Source: Mesorhizobium sp. NZP2077 (GTDB taxonomy: Bacteria > Pseudomonadota > Alphaproteobacteria > Rhizobiales > Rhizobiaceae). From it: a stretch of DNA of 64,000 nucleotides. The first letter of the stretch is position 1, and the number at the start of each line of letters is the position of its first letter. The notes under the pieces were generated by a model. That model saw only the letters and a list, made by a program, of their open reading frames with translations, ran no database searches and was not told the DNA's origin. Shown in pieces: positions 38,687 to 48,564 of the stretch. The translations under genes and the position numbers were made by a program. The stretch is taken from positions 186,001 to 250,000 of the forward strand of contig NZ_CP051294.1 of assembly GCF_013170805.1 (NCBI RefSeq). Reading direction: 5' to 3'.

Positions 38687-39568
38687 TCAGCGTCTCCGCT
38701 TCGCGCGGGGGTCGAATAGGTCGCGCAAGCCATCGCCGAGCAGGTTGACGGCAAGAACCGTGACAGCAAGGCAGATGCCTGGGGCAAAGATAGTCAATGG
38801 CGCGATGGCGAGATACAGTCGTGAACTGGCGATCATGTTTCCCCAACTGGGGATCTCGGGCGGTACGCCCACGCCGAGGAAACTCAGGGCGGCCTCGGTC
38901 AGTATCGCACTGGCACACACATTGGCGCCCTGGACCATCAGCGGCGGGATGGTGCTCGGCAGGATATGCCGCCACAATACCTTCGGCAGGCGCGCGCCGC
39001 CACAAACCGCGGCCTCGACATAGGGACGTTCACGCACACCTAGAACGACTGAACGGACCAGCCGCGCGACACCCGGTAGTTCGGGGATGGCGATTGCGAC
39101 GATGAGGATGCCGATGCCCGGGCCGGTCAGCGAAATCAGCGCAATGGCCAGCAAAATCGTCGGGATCGACATCAGGCCATCCATCACCCGCATCGCGACA
39201 CTGTCGAAGGCGCGGCTGTATCCGGCAAGGATGCCGATCAAAAGCCCACCCACGGCCGCGTACGCCGCCGATATCAATCCCACCATGAGGGAGATCCGGG
39301 TACCGAACATAGTTCGCGCAAACACGTCCCGGCCCAGATTGTCGCTCCCGAACCACATCTCGGGGGATGGCGGTTGAAGGCGTTTGAAGGGATCCATATT
39401 CAGTGGATCGCCGGCGTAAAGTGGTGCTGCAAGCGCCAGCACGATTAACAAGGTCAGGAGGCCCCCGCCTATGAAGACGAGAGGATGCCGCTTTGCCAGA
39501 CGGGGAAGGTCGGATAGGCGCTGCCGGCCTATCGGCACGGTTTCAACGGGTGCGGAGAGGAGCGTCAT
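38687..39568 (-). CDS. Peptide-type ABC transporter permease, DppC-like
   Basis: 293 residues, about six membrane segments, an N-terminal cytoplasmic stretch typical of Dpp[21 protein letters not shown], and the EAA loop region [20 protein letters not shown]. Second permease of the transporter; its start follows the first permease stop by 2 bp. Confidence 0.94.
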   Translation of the reverse strand: MTLLSAPVETVPIGRQRLSDLPRLAKRHPLVFIGGGLLTLLIVLALAAPLYAGDPLNMDPFKRLQPPSPEMWFGSDNLGRDVFARTMFGTRISLMVGLISAAYAAVGGLLIGILAGYSRAFDSVAMRVMDGLMSIPTILLAIALISLTGPGIGILIVAIAIPELPGVARLVRSVVLGVRERPYVEAAVCGGARLPKVLWRHILPSTIPPLMVQGANVCASAILTEAALSFLGVGVPPEIPSWGNMIASSRLYLAIAPLTIFAPGICLAVTVLAVNLLGDGLRDLFDPRAKRRR

Positions 39569-39569
39569 A

Positions 39570-40511
39570 TCAATACCGGATTCGAGGGTCGATCAGGGTG
39601 TACCCAAGATCGACGGCGAGATTGACAAGGACATACATGCCAGAAGCAAGGATCAGCACGCCCTGGATGATGGGATAGTCGCGGTTGTTGATCGCATCGA
39701 CAGTCAGGCGGCCGATACCAGGGACGTTGAACACGGTTTCGGTAATGACGACGCCGGAGATCAGATAGGCGAAACATAAGCCTACGACGGTCAGGATCGG
39801 TACACCGGCATTCTTCAATGCATGGTGGAAAAGCATAGCGTAGGACGATGCGCCCTTTGCAGCGGCCGTTCGCATATAGTCTTCCGACAGAACCTCCAAC
39901 ATGCTGGCGCGCGTGATCCGGGCGATGAAGGCAATATAGCCGAGACTCAGAGCCAGGGTTGGCAGGATCAGGTGGTCAAACCACGGGCCGATGCCTTGAC
40001 CAATCGGCTGGTAGCCCTGGACCGGTAGCCAATGCAAGTTGATTGCGAACCAGTATATGGCAAAAAAGCCGATGACGAATACCGGGACAGAAAAACCCAG
40101 TGCCGCGAAGGCAGAAAGCATGCGGTCGACGAGCCCGCCGGCCCGCCATGCGGCAACGATGCCGAAGGAAACGCCGACTGTTACCGAAACGATCATCGTC
40201 AGCATCGAAAGAGAAAGAGTCGGTTCAAGCCGCTGCCCGATGAGTTCGAGCACCGGTCGTCCGGCAAAGATGGAAGTTCCGAAATCTCCGCCGAGCATGT
40301 CGCGCACCCAACGGATGAACTGGATCGGCATGGGATCGTTGAGGCCCAGCTTTTCTCGGATGCCAGCAATCATCTCCGCCGTGGCTGACTTGCCGGCGAT
40401 GATAGCAGCCGGGTCGCCTGGCGCCAGCCTGAGGAGCAGGAACACGAACATCCCGACCATCGCCATGACGGCGATGGCCGAAACCATCCTGCGAAGGATG
40501 TAGGCAGCCAT
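39570..40511 (-). CDS. Peptide-type ABC transporter permease, DppB-like
   Basis: 313 residues from the ATG at 40511, which overlaps the binding-protein stop as TGATG. MAAYILRRMVSAIAVMAMVG first membrane segment, RLAPGDPA, REKLGLNDPM, EAA loop RASMLEVLSEDYMRTAAAKG, and the terminal DLGYTLIDPRIRY. First permease of the operon. Confidence 0.95.
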   Translation of the reverse strand: MAAYILRRMVSAIAVMAMVGMFVFLLLRLAPGDPAAIIAGKSATAEMIAGIREKLGLNDPMPIQFIRWVRDMLGGDFGTSIFAGRPVLELIGQRLEPTLSLSMLTMIVSVTVGVSFGIVAAWRAGGLVDRMLSAFAALGFSVPVFVIGFFAIYWFAINLHWLPVQGYQPIGQGIGPWFDHLILPTLALSLGYIAFIARITRASMLEVLSEDYMRTAAAKGASSYAMLFHHALKNAGVPILTVVGLCFAYLISGVVITETVFNVPGIGRLTVDAINNRDYPIIQGVLILASGMYVLVNLAVDLGYTLIDPRIRY

Positions 40512-42121
40512 CAGGCAGAAGTCTTCTGCATGTTCCACATCGGCACGATCGCAGGCACACCGATGAGGCCCGTGAGGGTCTTGCGGCGCGCGATCGGGGA
40601 AATGTATTTTCCCAACCTCACATCGCCGACGAAGTCCCACCAGATTGCTTGCATTTTTCGGGCAAGCTCCTTGCGCTCTTCGAGTGTTTGGACATCCGCC
40701 AACTTACGCCTAAGAGCCTCGTATTCGTCGTTATTCGGCCAGCCGTACCAAGCCTTATCGCCATTGGCGGTCAGGAGTGGGTCCGTCAGAGGGTTGCCAA
40801 GGGAGAAATCCATTTCAGATGTGATGAACATGCTCCAGCCACCGTTCTCAACGGGCCCCTTGTTCGCGCGTCGTGTCGTGACACCACCCCAGTCCATGGG
40901 TGCCAACTCGGCGTTTACTCCTACTTTCTGCAGCGCCGCCGCCAGAAGCTGAGAGGCATTGTCTCCCTCGTGCCAGTCCGTCGGATCGAGAATGACCACC
41001 TTCTGCCCGGCATATCCAGCTTGCTTAAAAAGCTCTTTTGCTTTTTCTGGATCGCCGCCCTTCTTGTACCATCCGGTATTCTCGCCGTTAGACAATAAGG
41101 TATCTTTACCGAATATCGAAGTGACAGAGTCGATGTATTTTGGGTCAGGGTACATGGCGCGCATGAACGCCTCCTGATCGATCAGGTGAAGCACCGCTTG
41201 GCGCGCTTTTACGTTGTCGAATGGCGGCTGCAGGAAATTCATGCGCACGAGCGCGTCCTGGCCCGCCTTATCCAGAACTTGAAGAGCAAGATTGGGATCG
41301 CTCTCGATCGACGAGTAGAAATCGGCAGGAGGCAACTCGAAATAGTCAATCTCACCGGCTTGTAAGGCCGCCATAGCCGTCTGCTGGTCGGCGATAACAT
41401 CCCAGACGACTCGGTCGACCTTGACGACCTTCCCGCCAGCCATCCCGTCCGACGGCTCCTTACGAGGGATGTATTTTTCATTACGATCGTAGGTGATGCT
41501 TGCGCCGGGCTTTGCGAGAGCTTCATTGAATTTGAAAGGCCCCGATCCAATCTTTGTCGTCACTTGTTCGCTAGCGGGATGGCTGGCATCCTTCTCGCGC
41601 ATGATGAACAAGCATGGGGGAGTTAGATCTGCCAAGAGATCGATCAGAAGCCCAAGCGGCTCCCTGAGCGAAATTGTGAAAGTCTTATCGTCCTTTTTCG
41701 AGATGTCGCTAGCCCGTTCCAAGAGGAGCTGCCCGCCGGGTGCCACTTGGCCCCAGCGATGGATCGAAGCGACGCAATCCGCGGCGGTAACGGAGGTGCC
41801 GTCATGCCAACCTAGGCCGTCCCGCAGCTCGAAAGTGTAAGTCTTCTTGTCGTCGGAGAGCCCCCACCTACCCACCATTTGTGGTTGAGGCATGAACTTC
41901 GAGTCGACTGAAAACAGCGTGTCGTAAATCGCCGCGCCGTGGTCGGCAGTGATGTTTGTCGCCGTCCAGATGGGATCGAACACGCGCAAGTCGGTAGACT
42001 TCACCATGCGGACCGTACGGTCGGGGGCTGGCTGTGTCTGCGCCCGGAGGATGGATGAGACGGATATGGCCGCTCCCGCAGCAATACCCGCCTTGAAGAG
42101 AGTGCGGCGAGAAAGTGTCAT
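40511..42121 (-). CDS. ABC transporter substrate-binding protein, family 5
   Basis: 536 residues, first gene of the operon. The N-terminus SRRTLFKAGIAAGAAI is a twin-arginine (Tat) signal, so the protein is probably exported folded. Family 5 features: DPIWTATNITADHGAAIYDT, GLGWHDGTSVTAADCV and FKFNEALAKPGASITYDRNE. The ligand is unknown; the downstream CapA-like gene is the only clue. Translational coupling to the DppB-like permease. Confidence 0.92.
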   Translation of the reverse strand: MTLSRRTLFKAGIAAGAAISVSSILRAQTQPAPDRTVRMVKSTDLRVFDPIWTATNITADHGAAIYDTLFSVDSKFMPQPQMVGRWGLSDDKKTYTFELRDGLGWHDGTSVTAADCVASIHRWGQVAPGGQLLLERASDISKKDDKTFTISLREPLGLLIDLLADLTPPCLFIMREKDASHPASEQVTTKIGSGPFKFNEALAKPGASITYDRNEKYIPRKEPSDGMAGGKVVKVDRVVWDVIADQQTAMAALQAGEIDYFELPPADFYSSIESDPNLALQVLDKAGQDALVRMNFLQPPFDNVKARQAVLHLIDQEAFMRAMYPDPKYIDSVTSIFGKDTLLSNGENTGWYKKGGDPEKAKELFKQAGYAGQKVVILDPTDWHEGDNASQLLAAALQKVGVNAELAPMDWGGVTTRRANKGPVENGGWSMFITSEMDFSLGNPLTDPLLTANGDKAWYGWPNNDEYEALRRKLADVQTLEERKELARKMQAIWWDFVGDVRLGKYISPIARRKTLTGLIGVPAIVPMWNMQKTSA

Positions 42122-42651
42122 GACGATTCCCCTTTGGAGTTATAGCGCAGTTGGTTCGCGCGCCTCATTTTGACTTGTTACGCCGCCACCTACGGTTTCC
42201 TCACTAAGCTAACGAGCTATCGGTGGAGCATTTAAATCACTACTACCATCGTGAGCCAGAGTTCGTGCAAAAGGCATCGATCGATGAAATGCATGCCCCA
42301 CACTGCGGCGCAATTTGAAATGACGTCAAGCATCACGGTCGGGGAACGGGATCCCGTATCCCACGAGCCGTACCGCACCGTGTGAACGACGACCTGGTAA
42401 GGTGGATATCCTAAGCTCCGCCATGAAACTGGCTCAACGTCATCGTCGAGGCAACCTAAACCCTACGCCACACCATCGGGTTCACGTCCTTCAGCATATG
42501 CGGAATTATAGGATGAAAACCTCATCGTCCGAGGCTGCCGTCTCTTCGAGCGTTTTGTTTGCTGCCCGTTTTGCCCTCCTCACATCCGCCGGCGTGCGCT
42601 TCCGCTCCGAGGGCGATTACAAGCTTGCCGCCAATGATGGAATATGGTGAT
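42122..42651. other. Upstream region of transporter operon
   Basis: About 530 bp. The part nearest 42122 must contain the operon promoter and has a GGGGA-type site before the start. I recognise no gene; an open frame at 42487-42650 has no homology I know. Confidence 0.45.
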
Positions 42652-42715
42652 GACCCAGTTCAATGGATTGCCGCGCAGCAATGGTCGAGCGGCAAGGTCG
42701 GGAGTTATGGCTGCT
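42652..42715 (+). pseudogene. S15/CocE-type hydrolase fragment
   Basis: Reads DDPVQWIAAQQWSSGKVGSY then G, matching the segment before the nucleophile elbow of X-Pro dipeptidyl-peptidase/CocE hydrolases. Only about 22 codons remain. Confidence 0.45.
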
Positions 42716-42880
42716 CTTCTTGTCTTCCCTGGCGGCCGGCCACCAAGACGTTGCTACCGCAGCTCGTCGAGGCGCTGAAGCAAAAGGGATCGGCAACATA
42801 ATCGTGGTTTGCGACGGCGTCGTGCCCCGTCAGGACTCTCAATTTCTTGTCGAGCACTGTGTGGCGGCTGTCTTCGGCCC
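42716..42880 (+). pseudogene. Methylmalonyl-CoA mutase B12-domain fragment
   Basis: Reads SSLAAGH, then in another frame KTLLPQLVEALKQKG, then IGNIIVVCDGVVPRQDSQFL and VEHCVAAVFGP, i.e. the last part of the cobalamin-binding domain of methylmalonyl-CoA mutase. Two frameshifts; no other part of the gene nearby. Confidence 0.65.
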
Positions 42881-43170
42881 CTGTAGGCCTCGTTCTGACG
42901 GGGCAGGAGGCCGAGAGCGCGAAGGCACACTTCGTGTCCCGCTACTTCGCGCCAGGTGCAGGTATACCCGAAGACCCGGTTACGGGGTCGATCCATGCCA
43001 CACTTGTTCCCTATTGGGCGAAGCGGTTGGGTTGCGACTAGCTCTTAGCTTATCAGGCGTCGGCCCGTGGGGGTTGGCTCGTCTGCGAATTGACTAAAGA
43101 TCGTGTTTTCCTGTGTGGGAATGCTGTGACCTTCATGGAGGCGGAAATTTCTATTCCCAATGCTGCTTAA
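42868..43170 (+). pseudogene. PhzF family protein, C-terminal fragment
   Basis: Reads AHFVSRYFAPGAGIPEDPVT then GSIHATLVPYWAKRLG, a TAG at 43039, and on in the same frame YQASARGGWLVCELTKDRVF to a TAA at 43168. This is the C-terminal domain of PhzF-like epimerases/isomerases; the N-terminal half is missing. Confidence 0.75.
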
Positions 43171-43289
43171 TGCAAGGTTGTTGATCTGGCGTCAGGCGTG
43201 TTCTGTCCGAAGCAGCCCGGTAGCATAAAAAGCTGGGGGCCTCGTCGGCTCTACGTTTGCGTCTCGAAGCCGAACTCGGCCCCAAGCAG

Positions 43290-43645
43290 GCGACGTCGCA
43301 AACCGTCCCAGGCCAAATGGAACAAGATGCCGATGCCCGGACCGCCCGTGAGGATCGGCATCGGTGGCGGCTACGTGCGCAGTTGGACCAACAGACCGAC
43401 CAATCGAGGTGATCGTCGGCAAATCCGTGCCCGAGGATGGGCCGGCACGGCGCTTTGGCTTCGTAGCCGGGCACGACGAAAAGCAAAAGGCCGTTTACAC
43501 GAGCTGTTGGTCAATCAGGGCATCGTGATGAACCAGGAGGTGACCTTCATGTCGGATGGCGCCTGCAATCTGCGAGACCTCCAATATTACATGCGCCCCA
43601 ACGCGGAGCACTTTCTCGACTATTTCATGGCTGGATGTCAGATAC
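43290..43645 (+). pseudogene. ISKra4-type transposase fragment
   Basis: Reads MPMPGPPVRIGIGGGYVRSW, a second frame VIVGKSVPEDGPARRFGFVA, then back to LHELLVNQGIVMNQEVTFMS and LRDLQYYMRPNAEHFLDYF, the catalytic middle of an ISKra4-type transposase different from the relic at 8.3-9.8 kb. Two compensating frameshifts. It ends against the stop of the aminotransferase gene. Confidence 0.65.
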
Positions 43646-45017
43646 TTGCAAACACGCTGTTCACGGCGTCGGCGGTCCTGGCGACGATTGTGTCGGCCTC
43701 CTCACGCGTCAGGCAGAGCGGCGGCGCGAAGCCGAGAATGTCGCCCTGCGGCATGGCGCGGCCGATGACGCCGCTCGCCGCAAGCGCCGTAGCAATCTGC
43801 GGCCCGACCTTCAGCGACGGATCGAAGAAGACGCGGTCGTCGCGGTCCTTCACGAACTCGACCGCGGCCAGCATGCCGTCACCGCGCACCTCGCCAACGT
43901 GTTTGTGGCCGCCGACGGCCTTGGCGAGCTCGGCGCGGAAATAGGCGCCGGTCTCGCCGGCGTTCCGCACCAGGTCCATCTCGTCGATCAGTTCGAGATT
44001 GGCGACACCCGCGGCAACGCAGATCGGATGCGCCGAATAGGTCCAGCCGTGGCCGAGCGAACCGAGCTTGTCGGAACCCTGCACCAGCACCTGCCACATC
44101 TTGTCCGCGACAATCACGCCCGACAGTGGCGCATAGGCCGAGGTCAGGCCCTTGGCGATGGTGATCAGGTCCGGCTTGATGCCATAGTGGTCGGAGCCGA
44201 ACATGGTGCCGAGCCGGCCAAAGCCGGTCACCACTTCGTCGGCGACCAGCAGCACGTCATATTTTTTCAGCACGGCCTGGATCTTTTCCCAGTAGGCGGC
44301 CGGCGGCGGCACGATGCCACCAGTACCGAGGATCGGCTCGCCGATGAAGGCGGCGACGGTGTCAGGGCCTTCGGCGAGGATCATCTGCTCGAGCTTGTCG
44401 GCGCAATGTTGCGAGAACTGCTCCTCGCTCATCGAGCGGTCGGCGCGGCGGAAATAATACGGCGCCTCGGTGTGCAGGATCGGCGCGCGCGGCAGGTCGA
44501 AGGCGTTGTGGAACAAGTCGAGCCCGGTCAGCGAACCGGTCATCACGCCCGAGCCGTGATAGCCGCGCCAGCGCGAGATGATCTTCTTCTTCTCGGGTCG
44601 TCCCAGCACATTGTTGTAGTACCAGATCAGCTTGATGTTGGTCTCGTTGGCATCGGAGCCCGACAGCCCGAAATAGACCCGGCTCATGCCCTGCGGCGCG
44701 CGGTCGATGATCATCTTGGCAAGCCGGATTGACGCCTCGGTGCCGTGTCCGACATAGGCATGATAGTAGGCGAGGTTTTTTGCCTGCTCGGCGATGGCAT
44801 CGGCGATCTTCTGGCGGCCATAACCGACATTGACGCAATAGAGGCCGGCAAAGGCATCGATGCTCTTCCTGCCATTGTTGTCCCAGACGGTGACGCCTTC
44901 GCCGCCGGCCATGATGCGGGTCGGGCTTTCGCCGCGCGCGTGCGTGCCCATATGCGTCGAGGGATGGAAGAAGTGATCGCGATCCCAGGCGGCGAGTTCG
45001 TTGGACTGGTCGAGCAT
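43638..45017 (-). CDS. Class III aminotransferase (omega-amino acid:pyruvate type)
   Basis: 459 residues from the ATG at 45017, nine bases after AAGGAG; an in-frame TTG 24 bases earlier is less likely. PLP enzyme moving amino groups from diamines, beta-alanine or gamma-aminobutyrate to pyruvate or similar. Landmarks: [15 protein letters not shown] (about 118-132), DEVVTGFGRLGTMFG (Asp about 260), PLP lysine about 289 in ITIAKGLTSAYAPLSG. Second gene of an operon with the aldehyde dehydrogenase (36 bp gap), a standard pairing for omega-amine breakdown. A broken paralogue lies at 9746-10202. Confidence 0.93.
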   Translation of the reverse strand: MLDQSNELAAWDRDHFFHPSTHMGTHARGESPTRIMAGGEGVTVWDNNGRKSIDAFAGLYCVNVGYGRQKIADAIAEQAKNLAYYHAYVGHGTEASIRLAKMIIDRAPQGMSRVYFGLSGSDANETNIKLIWYYNNVLGRPEKKKIISRWRGYHGSGVMTGSLTGLDLFHNAFDLPRAPILHTEAPYYFRRADRSMSEEQFSQHCADKLEQMILAEGPDTVAAFIGEPILGTGGIVPPPAAYWEKIQAVLKKYDVLLVADEVVTGFGRLGTMFGSDHYGIKPDLITIAKGLTSAYAPLSGVIVADKMWQVLVQGSDKLGSLGHGWTYSAHPICVAAGVANLELIDEMDLVRNAGETGAYFRAELAKAVGGHKHVGEVRGDGMLAAVEFVKDRDDRVFFDPSLKVGPQIATALAASGVIGRAMPQGDILGFAPPLCLTREEADTIVARTADAVNSVFASI

Positions 45018-45053
45018 TCTTTTTGACTCCTTGAAAGACAAAGCGGTCGCAGC

Positions 45054-46547
45054 CTACGCCACGTCCAGGCAGAGGTATTTGAGATCGGTGAAGGCTTCGA
45101 GCCCGTGGCGCGATCCTTCGCGGCCGATGCCGGATTGCTTGACGCCCCCGAACGGGATTGGCGCGCCCGTGATCTTGACGCGGTTGATGGCAACCATGCC
45201 GTAGTCGAGTGCGCGGCCCATGCGCTGCTGGCGGGCGCCGTTCTCGGTCACGACATAGGCGACCAGGCCATATTCGGTGGCGTTGGCGCGGGCAATCACC
45301 TCGGCCTCGCTGTCGAACGGCGTGACGGCCGCGACGGGGCCAAAGGTCTCTTCGCGCATGATCAGCGCTTCGTCGGCGACATCTACCAGCAGCGTCGGCT
45401 GGTAGAACAGCGATCCCGCCGCGTGAAGCTTGCCGCCGGCAAGGCAGCGCGCGCCGCGGGCGAGCGCATCGGCGACCTGCTCCTCGACCTTCTTGATGGC
45501 GCGCTCATGCATCAGCGGTCCGATTTCGGTCTCATCGGCAAGCCCATTGCCGGTTCGCAGCGTCTCGATGCGCCGCGCAAAGGCGGCGCAGAAACGGTCG
45601 TAAAGCGAGCGCTGCACATAGATGCGGTTGGCGGCGAGGCAGTCCTGACCCGATGTGGCGAACTTGGCATCGATGGCGATGCTAACCGCTTTCTCGAGAT
45701 CCGCGTCGGCAAACACGATCAGCGGCGCGTGGCCGCCGAGCTCCATCACCAGCCGCTTCATCGTCGGCGCGCTCTGTGCGGCGATCAGCCTGCCGATTTC
45801 TGTCGAGCCGGTGAAGCTCATGGCGCGAACGCGCGGGTCCTCGCACATCCGACCGACAATGATGGAAGCCTTTCCGGTAACGACGTTGAAGACGCCGGCG
45901 GGCAGCCCGGCGCGCTCGCCAAGCTCGGCAAGCGCCAGCGCGGACAGCGGCGTTTCCGAGGACGGATGCGCGACAATGGTGCAGCCGGCGGCGAGTGCTG
46001 CCGCCGCCTTGCGGGTCAACATCGCCGACGGAAAGTTCCATGGCGTGACGATGCCGACGACGCCGAGCGGTTCGCGCCGCGCCATCATCTCGGCCCCGGG
46101 CAGGTGGCTGGTGACGCTTTCGGCATTGAGGCGTTTGGCTTCTTCGGCGTACCACTCTACGAAGGATGCGGCGTAGTCGATCTCTCCCAGCGACTCCTTA
46201 AGTGGCTTGCCCTGTTCCAGCGTCATCAGCAGCGCCAGATCGTCCCTGGAGGCGACGACCAGCTCGAACCATTTTCGCAGGGTTCTCGACCGCTCTTGCG
46301 GCAGCAATGCCCTCCAGGCTGGAAAGGCGCGCGAAGCGGCGTTGATCGCCTTCGTTGTCTGTCCGGCATCGAGTGCGGCAACGAAGGCGACGGTGGCGCC
46401 GCTGGCTGGATCGGTGACTTCGAAGCTTTCAGCAACCTCGCTCGCCGTCCACTGTCCATCGACATAGGCGAGCTCGCGCAGCAGCCGACGATCGACGAGG
46501 CGGTCGAGTGCGTCATGGCGGATCGTGCGGGCAACGTGCGCGGACAT
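45054..46547 (-). CDS. NAD(P)-dependent aldehyde dehydrogenase, succinate-semialdehyde type
   Basis: 497 residues. It oxidises semialdehydes, most simply the product of the neighbouring omega-transaminase. TPWNFPSAMLTRKAAAAL, FTGSTEIGRLIAAQ (cofactor loop), ELGGHAPLIVF (general base Glu), SGQDCLAANRIYV (catalytic Cys) and EETFGPVAAVTPF are present. C-terminal GGVKQSGIGREGSRHGLEAF is as in GabD. Start ATG at 46547, with a GGAGG upstream. Preceded by an Lrp gene on the same strand. Substrate could be succinate, malonate or aspartate semialdehyde. Confidence 0.93.
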   Translation of the reverse strand: MSAHVARTIRHDALDRLVDRRLLRELAYVDGQWTASEVAESFEVTDPASGATVAFVAALDAGQTTKAINAASRAFPAWRALLPQERSRTLRKWFELVVASRDDLALLMTLEQGKPLKESLGEIDYAASFVEWYAEEAKRLNAESVTSHLPGAEMMARREPLGVVGIVTPWNFPSAMLTRKAAAALAAGCTIVAHPSSETPLSALALAELGERAGLPAGVFNVVTGKASIIVGRMCEDPRVRAMSFTGSTEIGRLIAAQSAPTMKRLVMELGGHAPLIVFADADLEKAVSIAIDAKFATSGQDCLAANRIYVQRSLYDRFCAAFARRIETLRTGNGLADETEIGPLMHERAIKKVEEQVADALARGARCLAGGKLHAAGSLFYQPTLLVDVADEALIMREETFGPVAAVTPFDSEAEVIARANATEYGLVAYVVTENGARQQRMGRALDYGMVAINRVKITGAPIPFGGVKQSGIGREGSRHGLEAFTDLKYLCLDVA

Positions 46548-46682
46548 GGTGGAGGCCTCCCGGATCGGACTGATACAGGGAGACTATTCGCCATCGGCAG
46601 ACAGAGAGGCTGTTTGGATGCCTACGTGAAGAGAGATTCTCCTTATTGCGCGCGCCGGCAAGAGAATATCACTCTGGTTCCG

Positions 46683-47174
46683 CTACGAATGTGGTGGCAG
46701 CAGGTCGGCCAACGGCAAGACGGTCTCATCCTTCACCGTCTTGGTGACTATGTAAGTGAAGTAGCGGTCGATGCCGATCTCCCGCTCGAGCAAGGCATCG
46801 ACCAGCCTCTGGTAGGCGTCGACATCGCGCGCCATAACCTTCAGCACATAGTCAACGCCGCCGCCCACCGACCAACATGCGACGATCTCGGGGACGTCGC
46901 GGATCACGCGCTCGAAGCGATCGAAGTCGGCTTGTCGATGGCTGGCCAGCGTCACTTCCATCAGCACGGTGGCGACCGGCGCCACGACACGCATGGCGAT
47001 GCGGGCGTGATAGCCCGAGACGATGCCGGCCTTTTCCAGCTTGCGCAGCCGCATCCAGCACGGCGTCGGCGACAGGCCGACCTTGTCGGCCAGCGCCAGC
47101 TTGGTGATACGGCCATCGCGCTGGATGGCGTCGAGGATTTTCAGGTCGATCGGGTCAAGTTTTGCGGCGGTCAT
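46683..47174 (-). CDS. Lrp/AsnC family transcriptional regulator
   Basis: 163 residues from the ATG at 47174 (MTAAKLDPIDLKILDAIQRD); the frame is open to 47213 without homology. HTH: KLALADKVGLSPTPCWMRLR; RAM domain with EIVACWSVGGGVDYVLKVMA. It precedes the aldehyde dehydrogenase/aminotransferase operon by about 135 bp and is divergent from the ProV-like gene, so either or both could be targets. Confidence 0.92.
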   Translation of the reverse strand: MTAAKLDPIDLKILDAIQRDGRITKLALADKVGLSPTPCWMRLRKLEKAGIVSGYHARIAMRVVAPVATVLMEVTLASHRQADFDRFERVIRDVPEIVACWSVGGGVDYVLKVMARDVDAYQRLVDALLEREIGIDRYFTYIVTKTVKDETVLPLADLLPPHS

Positions 47175-47400
47175 CAGTAAGTTTCCTGACCTATAGGCCA
47201 GCCCATAAGGCATCGAACTCGTGTTTGTGACCCTAGCCCAGCCTGCCCGCTAGCGCCCGGTAAAGTAATTCAGATCTTAGCATTCCCCTCTCATTCTCGC
47301 ATCTAGACAGGCGATGTGTGGCGGCGATTTTACTGGTCACCGCGCGGTTTAGCAGCTTAAAGATCGCGAAATACGCGCGAGAAGTGCGCTCGGCGCTCAA

Positions 47401-47406
47401 TATACT
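47401..47406 (+). promoter_or_regulatory. Possible -10 box of the betaine transporter operon
   Basis: TATACT 30 bp before the ProV-like start, in the 261-bp divergent region. No convincing -35 hexamer at the right distance. Confidence 0.3.
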
Positions 47407-47435
47407 GTCAGCTAACAAGGGGAACAAAACGGACC

Positions 47436-48563
47436 ATGACGAATTTCGCTGATGCTATGCACAGCAGAAGCCACGCTTCGGCCTTCGAGGAAGGTCAGCG
47501 AGTTGGCAACCAACTGGGCGTCGACCAGCGCGAACCAGTGGTATCCTGTTCCAACGTGTGGAAGATTTTCGGCACCCGTGCGCCGGAGGCTATGGAGGCT
47601 ATCTTGGATGAAGGCCTCGGTAAGGACGAGGTTCTCGCGCGCTTCGGGTGTGTCGTTGCGGTCAGAGACGTAAGTTTTTCGATCAAGAAGGGCGAAATCC
47701 TTGCGATCATGGGCCTCTCCGGAAGTGGCAAGTCAACGCTCGTCAGACATGTGAACCGTCTCATCGAAGCGACAACCGGGATAATTCGCCTCAATGGCGT
47801 TGACATTTCCAAGGTTACGAGTGCGGAGCTCCGCTCAATTCGCTCCAAGCAGGTCGGGATGGTCTTCCAGGATTTTGCCCTCCTGCCCCACCGGACAGTC
47901 AGGGACAACGTCGCCTTTGGCCTTGAACTGCAAGGCGTGTCAAAGCGTCAGCGCTGGGCAAACGCTCAGGCCGCAATCGAACAGATGGACCTCAAGGGGT
48001 GGGAAGACCGGGTTCCCTCCGAGCTCTCTGGCGGTATGCGCCAGCGCGTCGGAATTGCGCGAGCTCTGGCTGCCGATCCGTCAGTCTTGCTGATGGATGA
48101 GCCGTTTGGAGCACTTGATCCGCTGATCCGCCGGGATCTGCAGGACCAATTCCTGGCGCTCTCACGCGACCTCGGAAAAACCACTTTGTTCATCACGCAC
48201 GACCTGGAGGAAGCCTTCCATCTGGGTGACCGCATCGCGATCATGAAAGACGGCGCGATCGTCCAACTCGGAACGGCTGCAGACATCATTACCTCGCCGG
48301 CAGATGCCTATGTTGCAGACTTTGTCCGCGGCATCTCGCGCGTTCCCATCCTTACCGCGCGTCACGTGATGACTCCGGCAAATTCTACTGAGCCCCCCCA
48401 CGTTGCAAACGCACCCGTCGCCACACTTGAAACGCCTCTGGCGGAGTTGATCGCCACAGGCGCAAAAACCCGCTCCGACATTGCAATCGTGGATCAATCC
48501 GGACGTACCGTCGGAATGGTGACAATAGAGACGATGCTGTCCGCAATGAAGGAAGTCCGCTGA
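47436..48563 (+). CDS. Glycine betaine/proline-type ABC transporter ATPase (ProV-like)
   Basis: 375 residues. An N-terminal ProV-type extension (VWKIFGTRAPEAMEAILDEG) precedes the ABC domain: Walker A GLSGSGKSTLVRHVN, signature ELSGGMRQRVGIARAL, Walker B VLLMDEPFGALDP, switch His in FITHDLEEAF. The tail has one short CBS-like segment (ARHVMTPANS to GRTVGMVTIETMLSAMKE), a likely osmotic or nucleotide sensor in this family. First gene of a ProV-W-X operon. Confidence 0.93.
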   Translation: MTNFADAMHSRSHASAFEEGQRVGNQLGVDQREPVVSCSNVWKIFGTRAPEAMEAILDEGLGKDEVLARFGCVVAVRDVSFSIKKGEILAIMGLSGSGKSTLVRHVNRLIEATTGIIRLNGVDISKVTSAELRSIRSKQVGMVFQDFALLPHRTVRDNVAFGLELQGVSKRQRWANAQAAIEQMDLKGWEDRVPSELSGGMRQRVGIARALAADPSVLLMDEPFGALDPLIRRDLQDQFLALSRDLGKTTLFITHDLEEAFHLGDRIAIMKDGAIVQLGTAADIITSPADAYVADFVRGISRVPILTARHVMTPANSTEPPHVANAPVATLETPLAELIATGAKTRSDIAIVDQSGRTVGMVTIETMLSAMKEVR

Positions 48564-48564
48564 C

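Noticed and set aside
45105..47180. 691-codon open frame on the plus strand
   Set aside because: It is antisense to the aldehyde dehydrogenase and Lrp genes, which have clear motifs; the frame is open only because of GC-rich codon bias, and it has no homology or ribosome site.
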